A DNA stretch of 14,589 nt from an uncultured Candidatus Saccharibacteria bacterium (GCA_947427985.1 CANEKB010000019.1:1-14589), one strand, 5' to 3'; counted from the first letter of the stretch, positions 1-6,217 are shown. The notes: generated from the sequence alone by a model not told the origin. Translations and numbers: made by a program.

Positions 1-34
1 TTGTTTCCGTGAAGCTAAAGCTTCCCGCAAACAA
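1..34. repeat. Imperfect inverted repeat at window edge
   Basis: Arms 1-15 and 20-34 pair at 13 of 15 positions around a four-base loop (TAAA). The repeat reaches the first base of the window and may continue outside it. It lies just beyond the terminator of the small-RNA candidate, and no T-run is visible on either strand inside the window. It could be part of a second terminator read on the minus strand or the end of a neighbouring element. I cannot decide which. Confidence 0.4.
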
Positions 35-55
35 AAACGACACCGCAAGGGGTGT
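33..55 (-). terminator. Terminator of small-RNA candidate
   Basis: On the minus strand ACACC (55-51) pairs with GGTGT (44-40) around a six-base loop, followed by CG and five T (37-33). The stem is short, and its first three bases are shared with the closing stem of the rod, so rod closure and terminator pairing compete slightly. Confidence 0.5.
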
Positions 56-184
56 ATACACAATTCATCCAATGGCCGTTATAGCTACTGAACAACTGCT
101 CCCTACGGTGCCGTTTAATTTTCAGTAGATATAACTAACCAGATAAAAAATCCAGCCATTTATTGATAATGAATTGTGTATACA
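33..184 (-). ncRNA. Candidate structured small RNA, about 150 nt
   Basis: Seen directly: arms 53-68 and 169-184 form a perfect 16-bp inverted repeat. Inside it, 71-76 pairs with 155-160 (6 bp), and 78-92 pairs with 121-135 (14 of 15). The whole therefore folds into one long rod with a roughly 19-nt one-sided bulge (136-154) and an apical region of about 28 nt. On the minus strand an extended -10 (TGGTACAAT, 190-198) puts the start at about 183, the first bases of the closing stem. A short hairpin plus T5 (33-55) ends it. No open reading frame of note lies inside. Promoter, rod and terminator all agree on the minus strand. The topology (closing stem, large internal bulge, apical stem) recalls 6S RNA, but I do not recognise a family signature, and the bulge is one-sided rather than a symmetric bubble. 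Signal-recognition-particle RNA, tmRNA and RNase P RNA motifs are absent. An inverted-repeat element is the alternative. Confidence 0.55.
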
Positions 185-189
185 TTTCT

Positions 190-198
190 ATTGTACCA
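190..198 (-). promoter_or_regulatory. Extended -10 promoter for small-RNA candidate
   Basis: The minus strand reads TGGTACAAT, a TGn extended -10. A TTGACT lies upstream but only 14 nt from the -10, so recognition would rest mainly on the extended -10. The predicted start (about 183) coincides with the closing stem of the structured RNA. Confidence 0.55.
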
Positions 199-250
199 CA
201 TTTTTCTAAAGTCAAGCATTTTAACCTTCTTTCATCCTCCTTTGATTACT

Positions 251-493
251 CTATATGGCTAGACAACGGAGGAGATGGCTACCGTCACGCTGGCCATTGA
301 TGCGATTCGGGTCAACAAAATCACTGTTAGCATAAAAGTAAAGCACATTCTTTTTGTCACTGTAAGCTAAAGCGCTACCAGGATAAAGCCAAACCCCAAA
401 GCCAGCATCGTCTAAGAGGCCTCCACGCCAATAAATATCAATATTAATTGCTCCGCTGCGGACGAAGAAAAGAAATGAGATTACTAGAAAATT
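251..493 (-). pseudogene. 3' remnant of a FISUMP-like secreted protein gene
   Basis: The minus strand is open for 80 codons up to a TAG at 251-253, but it has no usable start codon and is closed upstream by TGA at 494-496. The translation contains FVRSGAINIDIYWRGG, then GFGVWLYPGSA, then YFYANSDFVDPN, and ends DGSHLLRCLAI. That order (VRSG, W/Y-rich middle, D.nP, R.dG..LRCLA at the very end) is what I recall from the C-terminal domain of large surface or secreted proteins in Saccharibacteria and Fibrobacter (FISUMP, TIGR02145). I recognise it by pattern only. The upstream part of the gene is missing, and the open stretch begins inside the trailer of the tRNA-Lys transcript, so this is most likely a decayed fragment left by deletion or rearrangement. 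Confidence 0.5.
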
Positions 494-495
494 TC

Positions 496-524
496 AAAAT
501 AAAAAATAAGTCCCGAAGGACCTT
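496..524 (-). terminator. UUCG terminator downstream of tRNA-Lys
   Basis: On the minus strand GTCC-TTCG-GGAC, extended by a G-U and an A-U pair, is followed by ATTTTTTATTTT. A C(UUCG)G tetraloop with a T-run is a textbook intrinsic terminator. It would back up the closer terminator at 585-608. Confidence 0.75.
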
Positions 525-525
525 T

Positions 526-545
526 TCAAGAAGTTGGTGAATTGG
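526..545. repeat. Partial copy of the tRNA-Lys 3' end
   Basis: This 20-mer matches 611-630 (tRNA 3' end plus trailer) at 17 of 20 positions, and a CCTTTT precedes both copies. It includes a copy of the CCA end. The two copies lie 85 bp apart in the same orientation. It may be a local duplication or the scar of an integration at the tRNA. Confidence 0.5.
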
Positions 546-562
546 TTTTACTACGTAAAACC
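544..562. repeat. Short perfect inverted repeat in tRNA trailer
   Basis: GGTTTTA and TAAAACC flank a five-base loop (CTACG). There is no adjacent T-run, so it is not an obvious terminator. On the minus strand it sits directly before the duplicated CCA-like end, in a position reminiscent of a T-arm, but its 7-bp stem is not a normal T-arm. Confidence 0.4.
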
Positions 563-584
563 GCTTCTCACCTGCGTTCTCTCG

Positions 585-608
585 AAAAAGTAAGCAAGCT
601 TCCTTTTT
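585..608 (-). terminator. Proximal terminator of tRNA-Lys
   Basis: On the minus strand AAAAAGGAAG (608-599) pairs with CTTACTTTTT (594-585) around CTTG with a single mismatch, and the 3' arm ends in five T. It begins 12 nt after the CCA end of the tRNA. Confidence 0.65.
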
Positions 609-619
609 ACTCAAGAACT

Positions 620-696
620 TGGTGAGTCGGGTGGGAATCGAACCCACGACACCAGGCTTAAGAGGCCCGTGCTCTAACCATCTGAGCTACCGACCC
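620..696 (-). tRNA. tRNA-Lys (anticodon CTT)
   Basis: The minus strand folds into a full 77-nt cloverleaf. The acceptor is GGGTCGG with CCGACTC (one G-U pair), the D-arm is GCTC/GAGC, the anticodon stem is CGGGC/GCCTG, the loop is CTCTTAA with anticodon CTT (plus-strand 660-662), the variable loop is GTGTC and the T-arm is GTGGG/CCCAC with loop TTCGATT. Discriminator A and an encoded CCA follow. It reads lysine codon AAG. It is a single-gene transcript with its own extended -10 promoter and at least one intrinsic terminator close behind. Part of its 3' end is repeated at 526-545. Confidence 0.96.
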
Positions 697-730
697 ACAA
701 GGGGAGATAGATTATCTCTATCCGTCTTTG

Positions 731-739
731 ATTATACCA
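731..739 (-). promoter_or_regulatory. Extended -10 promoter of tRNA-Lys
   Basis: The minus strand reads TGGTATAAT, a perfect extended -10. The predicted start lies near 724, leaving a leader of about 28 nt that contains a 6-bp inverted repeat (GAGATA/TATCTC). No convincing -35 is seen. Confidence 0.7.
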
Positions 740-843
740 CTATTACCTATAAAAATAAATAGCAAAATATAAAAACTGTCGAAATTCCCCGCTTTTCATC
801 ATAAAGCATCACGCAAAATAAAGAAAATGACATTTTTGCAAGG

Positions 844-875
844 TTTCACGAGCCAAGCCTTGTTCGTATTATAAT
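844..875 (+). promoter_or_regulatory. Promoter of vanZ-RDD gene
   Basis: TATAAT at 870-875 (overlapping TATTAT 867-872) with a weak TTTCAC at 844-849 as possible -35. Only 10 nt separate the -10 from the ATG at 886, so the mRNA should have a 5' leader of at most a few bases, and no Shine-Dalgarno sequence is present. Confidence 0.55.
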
Positions 876-885
876 TAAATAGTCT

Positions 886-2013
886 ATGCAGGCCTACGTC
901 GAAGTTATAAAAACTGCTTTTCTGGTATTTCCGCTAATCGCCTTTTTGATTAGCTTGCCTTTTATTCTTTGGCAATACCACAAATACGGTTCGATTTCCT
1001 TTTGGCGGGCGCTGATTATTTATTCGTTCGTCTTCTACCTAACTTGCGCTTACTTTCTAGTCATAATGCCACTGCCGACTGTGAACGAAGTCGCCGCGAT
1101 GACTTCGCCACGTACGCAGCTAATTCCTTTTAAATTCGTGGTGGACTTTTTCGAACATACGTCGCTGAACGTGATGGATATACGAACTTATCTTCCGGCA
1201 TTGTCTGAGTCGTATTTTTTCGTGCCGCTTTATAATATCCTACTCACACTGCCGTTCGGGATTTATCTACGATATTTTTGTAAATGTAACTTGCGTCAAG
1301 TCGCAATCGGGACTTTTCTACTAAGCCTATTTTTCGAGCTAACCCAGCTAAGCGGGCTCTATTTCATCTACCCGCGGGGGTATAGACTGTTTGACGTTGA
1401 CGACCTATTGCTGAACACCATAGGCGGAATTATCGGATACGCGGTAGCGCGGCCGCTAGTACGAGTTCTGCCGGATCCGGACAAAATTACTGAAGTTACA
1501 CGAGAGAAAAGCAAAATCGTCTCCGGGTTACGTCGCTCGCTAGCGTTTTCGCTGGATTTAGTTTTGTGCCTGATCGGTGGTCTATTTTTGGAGATAATTC
1601 TACCGAGCGAAGTAGGTGGGTTTTGGCCGATTAGCCTTGCGATAGCGATATACTATTTCCTCTTGCCAATCCCACTAAACGGTAGCACGCTGGTCGAAAA
1701 ATTTCTCAATCTACGCGTCGTTGATACAAATATGCGGACGAACTTCTGGCGAATGTGGCTAAGACGAGTTGTTTTTATCGCGATGTATATCATCTTGCCA
1801 GAGGTATTGTTACGAGCTTGGGGCGCATTCGCGCTAAGCCAGAACGGCTACGTATTATCGACCTTTTTCGTCGTAGCAGGACTATTATTATACTTCGGGG
1901 CTACTAGTATTCGCTTCCTTTTTACAGCCGAACCGATGCTATATGAAAAGTTAAGCAAAACGCGACTCATTAACACACTTGAACCAACAAGAAGTGAACC
2001 CGACGCCAAATAA
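886..2013 (+). CDS. VanZ-RDD fusion membrane protein
   Basis: The protein has 375 residues and many hydrophobic segments. Residues about 40-190 look like a VanZ domain (PF04892), with the diagnostic ELTQ (151-154), an Arg-rich turn, FDVDDLLLNTIGGIIGY (169-185) and closing membrane segment. Residues about 214-370 look like an RDD domain (PF06271): RRSLAFSLD (216-224) at its start, a GSTLVEKFLNLRVVD segment resembling the G-T-x-G-K-x-L-x-x-R-V family motif, and YEKLSKTRLIN near the end, like the family's D-K-x-x-x-T-R-V. VanZ proteins are linked to teicoplanin resistance and envelope work, while RDD proteins are poorly characterised, some acting in ion transport. Role here is unknown but probably in the cell envelope. 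The start is fixed by the nearby -10 at 870-875. murB follows after 26 bp with its own promoter. Confidence 0.85.
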   Translation: MQAYVEVIKTAFLVFPLIAFLISLPFILWQYHKYGSISFWRALIIYSFVFYLTCAYFLVIMPLPTVNEVAAMTSPRTQLIPFKFVVDFFEHTSLNVMDIRTYLPALSESYFFVPLYNILLTLPFGIYLRYFCKCNLRQVAIGTFLLSLFFELTQLSGLYFIYPRGYRLFDVDDLLLNTIGGIIGYAVARPLVRVLPDPDKITEVTREKSKIVSGLRRSLAFSLDLVLCLIGGLFLEIILPSEVGGFWPISLAIAIYYFLLPIPLNGSTLVEKFLNLRVVDTNMRTNFWRMWLRRVVFIAMYIILPEVLLRAWGAFALSQNGYVLSTFFVVAGLLLYFGATSIRFLFTAEPMLYEKLSKTRLINTLEPTRSEPDAK

Positions 2014-2021
2014 AGATATTA

Positions 2022-2030
2022 TGGTATAAT
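2022..2030 (+). promoter_or_regulatory. Extended -10 promoter of murB-folD
   Basis: TGGTATAAT ends 9 nt before the murB ATG at 2040, so transcription should start at about 2037 and give a leaderless or near-leaderless mRNA. The promoter occupies nearly the whole gap after the vanZ-RDD stop. Confidence 0.7.
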
Positions 2031-2039
2031 ATATATGAT

Positions 2040-3110
2040 ATGAAACTTCGTGAGAATGTACCGATTTCAACAATGACAACGATGCGCTTAGGCGGTGCAG
2101 CGCGGTTCGTACTCGAAGTAGAGACGCTGGAAGATATCCCGGCAGCATATAGTTTTGCAAGCGAACGAAATCTGCCGGTCTGGATCATGGGTAGCGGAGC
2201 AAATACGATTAGCCGCGACGAGGGGTTTGAGGGAGTAGTAATCCTTAACAAGCTAAAAGGTCTATCCGTTAAAACACCGAACGGTCTGGTTGACGTGCGA
2301 AAGATAGGTAGCGATGACTTTGGCGATGAAATTATCCTACATGGAATGGGCGGAGAAATCTGGGATGACGTCGTGGAGTTCGCCTGTAAACATGACTACA
2401 CTGGGATCGAAGCTCTAAGTAAGATCCCGGGGACACTCGGAGCAGCACCCGTGCAGAATATTGGCGCCTACGGACAGGATGTGGCGCAAGTACTAGAACG
2501 AGTGGAAGCTTTTGATACTGCAACTCAAAAGTTCGTAACGATCGAAAAAGCCGATATGGGGCTAGGATACAGACGTTCGCGTTTCAACTATGGTTCAGAA
2601 ATAGGACGGTATTTTATCTTCTCGGTAACGCTAAGACTAAAGAAAGGCCAGTTATTGCAACCATTTTATAATTCCCTGCAACGCTATATTGATGAACATG
2701 GCGAAACGGATTTTTCACCGAAAAATATTCGGAAAATGGTTTCGGCAATTCGTAGCGACAAGTTACCAGATCCAGAAGAAGTCGCAAGTGCTGGGAGCTT
2801 TTTCAAGAATGTTTATGTCGATAAAGCTGGCGCAGATGAGGCTGAGGCTAAAGGCATTCCAGTCTGGCGAAGCAAGGATGGTCGCGGAAAAATTAATTCC
2901 GGCTGGCTGATTGAAGCTTGCGACTTAAAGGGTAAAGAGCTTCATGGATTCCGCATAAGCGAAAAGGCAGCGCTAGTCCTCATTAATGAGTCAGCGAAAA
3001 GTTATGAGGATTTAACTCGGGCGCGAACAGAGATTACTGATGCAGTCTTCGAAAAATTTGGTTATCACCTTGAACAAGAGCCAGTAGAGATACAGGAGAT
3101 GAATAAATGA
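2040..3110 (+). CDS. murB: UDP-N-acetylenolpyruvoylglucosamine reductase MurB
   Basis: Cytosolic flavoenzyme that uses NADPH to reduce UDP-GlcNAc-enolpyruvate to UDP-MurNAc, the second committed step of peptidoglycan precursor synthesis. The protein has 356 residues. The FAD-binding part holds GSGANT (51-56) and IPGTLGAAPVQNIGAYGQ (129-146). GYRRSRF (176-182) supplies the conserved Tyr/Arg loop of type I (E. coli-like) MurB. AGSFFKN (251-257) carries the proton-donor Ser253. The C-terminal EQEPVE (345-350) supplies the acidic active-site residue. The length also fits type I (about 340) better than type II (about 300). The start follows directly after an extended -10, without a Shine-Dalgarno sequence. 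Its stop overlaps folD by 4 bp (ATGA), so the two are likely translationally coupled. The MurA-like partner lies about 9 kb away. Confidence 0.95.
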   Translation: MKLRENVPISTMTTMRLGGAARFVLEVETLEDIPAAYSFASERNLPVWIMGSGANTISRDEGFEGVVILNKLKGLSVKTPNGLVDVRKIGSDDFGDEIILHGMGGEIWDDVVEFACKHDYTGIEALSKIPGTLGAAPVQNIGAYGQDVAQVLERVEAFDTATQKFVTIEKADMGLGYRRSRFNYGSEIGRYFIFSVTLRLKKGQLLQPFYNSLQRYIDEHGETDFSPKNIRKMVSAIRSDKLPDPEEVASAGSFFKNVYVDKAGADEAEAKGIPVWRSKDGRGKINSGWLIEACDLKGKELHGFRISEKAALVLINESAKSYEDLTRARTEITDAVFEKFGYHLEQEPVEIQEMNK

Positions 3111-3949
3111 AAGAACTGAATGGAGCCGAGATTGCCGGCTACATGAAAGCAAATCAAGCGCACACTGTTAAAGCTTTACGTTCGCGAAAAGTGCGTCCAA
3201 AGCTGGTTATTATTCGCGATAACAATATCCCTGTAATTAATAAGTATGTTAAGCTAAAGCAACGCTACGGCTCAGATATAGGTGTGGAAGTGGAAGATTG
3301 GTTACGCGACGACGTCAAAACAGCAATCGAAGAGGCCAATAATGACCCGAACGTGCATGGAATTATTGTACAGCTTCCACTTAAAGACATGTCGAATGTC
3401 GATGAGATCGTAGCAAGAATTACTCCCCAAAAAGACGTCGATGGTCTAGCAAGTGATATTCATGCCAGGGATAATGTAGAAAACGAATATTCATCCCATG
3501 ATATAATTTTCGAATCAGCAACCGCCACAGCAATTAACTGGTTGCTGGCCGGATATGATATAAATCTAGCAAATAGCAAGATTGCGGTTGTCGGAAGAGG
3601 ACGCCTAGTCGGCCGGCCATTGATTCGAATGTGGCAAAACTCAGGATATGACGTGACAGCGTTTGGGCACGCAAGCAATCTATCCGAACTCAGGAATTAT
3701 CAAGTCATTGTGACAGCAACAGGTGTGCCACATTTGATTACGAGTGAAATGGTAGCACCTGGAGTGACAATCGTCGATGCCGGAACAGCGAGCGAGGGTG
3801 GAGTGTTAGTTGGCGATATTGACGACGCTGTGCGCGAGCGGCAAGATCTAGCAGCCATTACACCGAAGATTGGTGGAGTAGGGCCACTCACAGTGACTAC
3901 GCTTTTTGAACACGTATTGATCGCGGCCAGCAAAACGTCTAAAGTTTAG
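3107..3949 (+). CDS. folD: FolD-like methylenetetrahydrofolate dehydrogenase/cyclohydrolase
   Basis: Bifunctional cytosolic enzyme interconverting 5,10-methylene- and 10-formyl-tetrahydrofolate with NADP. The protein has 280 residues, normal for the family. Visible motifs: Y47 and K51 (the catalytic Tyr-x3-Lys pair), VQLPL (88-92), PQKDVDGL (107-114), the dinucleotide loop GRGRLVGRP (163-171) and GGVGPLTVTTLFEH (256-269). Odd points: the usual folate-site PCTPxG motif is replaced by SATATA (about 137-142), and the Ser of GRSxxVGxP is Gly, so activity or substrate binding may differ. AGGAG (3094-3098) sits 8 nt before the ATG, and the ATGA overlap with murB decides the start. Transcription should end at the hairpin at 3955-3981. 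Confidence 0.9.
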   Translation: MKELNGAEIAGYMKANQAHTVKALRSRKVRPKLVIIRDNNIPVINKYVKLKQRYGSDIGVEVEDWLRDDVKTAIEEANNDPNVHGIIVQLPLKDMSNVDEIVARITPQKDVDGLASDIHARDNVENEYSSHDIIFESATATAINWLLAGYDINLANSKIAVVGRGRLVGRPLIRMWQNSGYDVTAFGHASNLSELRNYQVIVTATGVPHLITSEMVAPGVTIVDAGTASEGGVLVGDIDDAVRERQDLAAITPKIGGVGPLTVTTLFEHVLIAASKTSKV

Positions 3950-3954
3950 CGTCA

Positions 3955-3984
3955 AAATCTGCTCCAGAAAGGAGCAGATTTCTT
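3955..3984. terminator. Bidirectional terminator between folD and MATE gene
   Basis: An 11-bp perfect stem (AAATCTGCTCC, 3955-3965, with GGAGCAGATTT, 3971-3981) with loop AGAAA. Read on plus it ends in TTTCTT after folD. Read on minus it ends in TTTTG after the MATE/kinase gene. It sits 5 nt past the folD stop and about 24 bp past the minus-strand stop, so it serves both convergent genes. Confidence 0.9.
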
Positions 3985-4005
3985 AGATAGACTAATAGAC
4001 TAAAG

Positions 4006-6009
4006 TTACGAACGAATACGAGCCAAGTCAGCAATAATCTCGACAACTTTTTCTTTACCAAGTGATGCGTCGATGCATAGGTCATAGTTTTCCGGGTCGC
4101 CCCATTTTTGGCCAGAAATCAAGCTATAATACTCGGCACGGTTTTTATCAGCGCGGTCAATGTTTTTCTCGGCAGTCCTTTCGTCATCGTTGTACATGTT
4201 CATGACGTTCTTAATGCGGTACGACTTCGGCGCATAAATAAAGACGCGGAGAAGTTGTTTATTATTGCGCAGAACATAATCAGCGGCGCGTCCGACGATC
4301 ACGCAAGAACCTTGCTTTGCAATCTGCTTCAAGACCGCATCTTGCGCTTCGATAGCATACTTCGCTGGGGAGGTCGTCAAGTAAAGTTCGTGCGAAGACT
4401 CTTTACCGTCATTACTGTTCACTTTCTTGATATACTCACGGTCGAGACCACTCTCCTTCGCGGCAAGCGCAGTAAGCTCCTTATAATAATATGGAATACC
4501 AAGTCGTTTAGCAACAAGTTCGCCAATCTTTTTACCCTGGGAACCATGCTGGCGAGCAATCGTAACGATAACGCCCGGATGGGACTCTTGTAGCGCAATG
4601 GTTTGCGCAGATTGATTCGAGTCGTGGCGGCCAAGATGACGGAAATATAGGGCAGCCAAGGCCGAAGAGATAATAATACCGACGATATCGGCGGCTGGAG
4701 CTGCCCAAAGAATACCATTGATATTATTCATCAAACGCGGCAAGATAATGACGAGCGGGACGAAAAGTACGATATCGCGAGAAAGCGAGACGACCGCAGC
4801 CTTGAGCGGCTCACCTACCGCCTGAAAGAAGATCGAGATCACCTTAATAATACAAGTAAAAGTGATAAGCGAGAGGAAAATGCGAAAGGTCAAAGTAGCA
4901 AATTGCATGTAGAGCTCAGGATTCTGAGAATTCGAGCCGAAAATTGCAATAATCGGCTGAGGGCAGACCTCGAAAATCACTGTCGCAATTAAGCCAACGA
5001 CGATAGTAGCGGTAAGACACTTACGGAAGGTTTCACGAACGCGACTAAATTGGCCAGCACCGATATTGTAGCCCAAGATTGGCTGCGCTCCGATGATAAT
5101 ACCCATTGCAATACTGAGAACGATGGTAAAGACTTTCATGCAGATGCCGATAATTGCGAGTGGATCGTTCGCGCCATATTCGGAGTTTGCGCCGTAGACG
5201 GCAAGCATCTTATTGCAGACCATTGAGATTACTACAATCGAGAGTTGCGTAATAAGAGTAGAGATGCCGAGTTTTGCGATATTTCCGAGTACTTGGCTCT
5301 GCGGCTTAAAACTATCAAGCGAAAGTCTGAACGTCTTAGTGCGAGCAAGATAAACTAGCGAAATAATCAGCGTAATAATCTGTCCGGTGATCGTCGCCCA
5401 AGCAGCACCCTGGATTCCCCATCCCAGAACAAAGATAAAGATCGGGTCAAGAATGATATTAGTGACGGCGCCAGCTACCGTAGCGACCATTGCATAAGCC
5501 GGAGAGCCATCAGCACGAATGACAGAGTTCAACATATATCCGAGCATATAGATCGGGAAGAAGCTCAAGATAATGAAGAAATACTGCTTCGCGTAGATAA
5601 TATTATCGGCACTTGCCCCAAAAAGCGCAAGAATCTGGTCAGCAAAAATGAACCCCAACGCAACCAAAACAATACTAGCAATCAAGGTGATCAGCGCACT
5701 ACCACCGACAGCACGGTGAGCGTTCTTAGTATCCTTTCGGCCTTGGCAGATCGAAAGGAAAGCCGCCGTACCGTCGCCAAACATACCCGAAAGAGCGACC
5801 GCTACGAGCGTGATTGGAAAGACAATCGAAGTCGCTGCGTTACCAACGGCGCCAAGCCCTTCGGTCGTACCGTGACCAATAAAAATTTGGTCAACAATAT
5901 TATATAATGATGTAATAAGTAGGGCGAGGATACATGGAATCGAAAACTTTAGTAATAGTTTCGAGATCTGCTCCTTTCCTAGATATTTATTTTCTTCAGC
6001 GTTTTGCAC
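4006..6009 (-). CDS. MATE transporter fused to cytidylate-kinase-like domain
   Basis: The protein has 667 residues. Residues about 14-455 form a MATE-family (MatE, PF01554, twice) antiporter with about 12 membrane helices; IVDQIFIGHG (38-47), RADGSP (165-170) and NIILDPIFIF (184-193) are typical. MATE proteins expel cationic drugs or metabolites using Na+ or H+. Residues about 478-665 form a soluble nucleoside-kinase fold of the cytidylate-kinase-like type (PF13189): P-loop RQHGSQGKKIGE (486-497), then SCVIVGRAADYVL (568-580), then an Arg-rich lid (about 598-626). The P-loop is not a classic GxxGxGK, and substrate is unknown. I recall the same fusion in Firmicutes and Saccharibacteria, so it is not a local accident. 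The start is GTG at 6009, chosen because AAGGAGG (6021-6015) precedes it by 5 nt. A long structured leader lies upstream. Confidence 0.9.
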   Translation of the reverse strand: MQNAEENKYLGKEQISKLLLKFSIPCILALLITSLYNIVDQIFIGHGTTEGLGAVGNAATSIVFPITLVAVALSGMFGDGTAAFLSICQGRKDTKNAHRAVGGSALITLIASIVLVALGFIFADQILALFGASADNIIYAKQYFFIILSFFPIYMLGYMLNSVIRADGSPAYAMVATVAGAVTNIILDPIFIFVLGWGIQGAAWATITGQIITLIISLVYLARTKTFRLSLDSFKPQSQVLGNIAKLGISTLITQLSIVVISMVCNKMLAVYGANSEYGANDPLAIIGICMKVFTIVLSIAMGIIIGAQPILGYNIGAGQFSRVRETFRKCLTATIVVGLIATVIFEVCPQPIIAIFGSNSQNPELYMQFATLTFRIFLSLITFTCIIKVISIFFQAVGEPLKAAVVSLSRDIVLFVPLVIILPRLMNNINGILWAAPAADIVGIIISSALAALYFRHLGRHDSNQSAQTIALQESHPGVIVTIARQHGSQGKKIGELVAKRLGIPYYYKELTALAAKESGLDREYIKKVNSNDGKESSHELYLTTSPAKYAIEAQDAVLKQIAKQGSCVIVGRAADYVLRNNKQLLRVFIYAPKSYRIKNVMNMYNDDERTAEKNIDRADKNRAEYYSLISGQKWGDPENYDLCIDASLGKEKVVEIIADLARIRS

Positions 6010-6014
6010 AATTT

Positions 6015-6021
6015 CCTCCTT
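6015..6021 (-). promoter_or_regulatory. Strong Shine-Dalgarno before GTG start of MATE gene
   Basis: The minus strand reads AAGGAGG, 5 nt before GTG. This is the strongest ribosome binding site in the window and decides the start. It contrasts with the leaderless genes nearby. Confidence 0.85.
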
Positions 6022-6047
6022 TTAATTTTGATAAAAATAGCTTGTTC

Positions 6048-6111
6048 TGGCTTCCTAGAATTCTTCTAGCTTTTGACTGCGGAGCTTCCGGATTTCGGAA
6101 TCCTAGGGCCA
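6048..6111 (-). promoter_or_regulatory. Long stem in the 5' leader of the MATE gene
   Basis: On the minus strand TGGC plus CCTAGGATTC (6111-6098) pairs with GAATTCTAGG (6063-6054) and GCCA (6051-6048): 14 bp with one G-U pair and a two-base AA bulge. The 34-nt interior can form further short hairpins, for example CGGA/TCCG. Alternatively, part of one arm can refold as CTAGAA/TTCTAG. It lies about 27 nt upstream of the Shine-Dalgarno sequence. This is a riboswitch-like or attenuator-like arrangement, but no known class is recognised. Confidence 0.45.
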
Positions 6112-6112
6112 C

Positions 6113-6149
6113 AAAAAAGCGCCTAATCGCGTTGACGATTATACGCCTT
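6113..6149 (-). terminator. Terminator or attenuator upstream of MATE gene
   Basis: On the minus strand TAATCG (6141-6136) pairs with CGATTA (6129-6124), and the outer AAGGCG pairs with CGCTTT across a small internal loop. A run of six T (6118-6113) follows. It may terminate the lepA-HNH-ATPase transcript about 90 nt past its last stop, or attenuate transcription into the MATE gene. Confidence 0.6.
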
Positions 6150-6159
6150 CTGAAAGATT

Positions 6160-6178
6160 ACAAGCTGGGTCAACTTGT
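6160..6178 (-). promoter_or_regulatory. Hairpin at start of MATE leader
   Basis: On the minus strand ACAAGTTG and CAGCTTGT pair over 8 bp (one G-U) with a three-base loop. It directly precedes the terminator-like hairpin at 6113-6149. Confidence 0.45.
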
Positions 6179-6181
6179 TGT

Positions 6182-6190
6182 ATTTTAGCA
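6182..6190 (-). promoter_or_regulatory. Possible extended -10 for MATE gene
   Basis: The minus strand reads TGCTAAAAT, giving a start near 6175 and a leader of about 165 nt. No good -35 is visible. A TATAAT (6143-6138) also lies within the next hairpin and is an alternative. Confidence 0.35.
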
Positions 6191-6217
6191 TAAAAACCAA
6201 GAAAATGCATAGAGAGT

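Noticed and set aside
33..184. The long hairpin as signal-recognition-particle RNA or tmRNA.
   Set aside because: No GGAA-loop/AGCAG motif of SRP RNA and no tRNA-like end or tag frame of tmRNA.
6075..6107. CCTAGGATTCCG in the MATE leader resembles the CTAGGGTTCCG of ykkC (guanidine-I) riboswitches.
   Set aside because: The other conserved ykkC blocks (GGTCCGAGAG and the ACGG...AAAAGCCC region) are missing, so I do not assign that class.
5934..6188. An 84-codon plus-strand reading frame antisense to the MATE start and leader.
   Set aside because: No promoter or ribosome binding site, odd composition, and it lies over a strong minus-strand start signal and structured leader.
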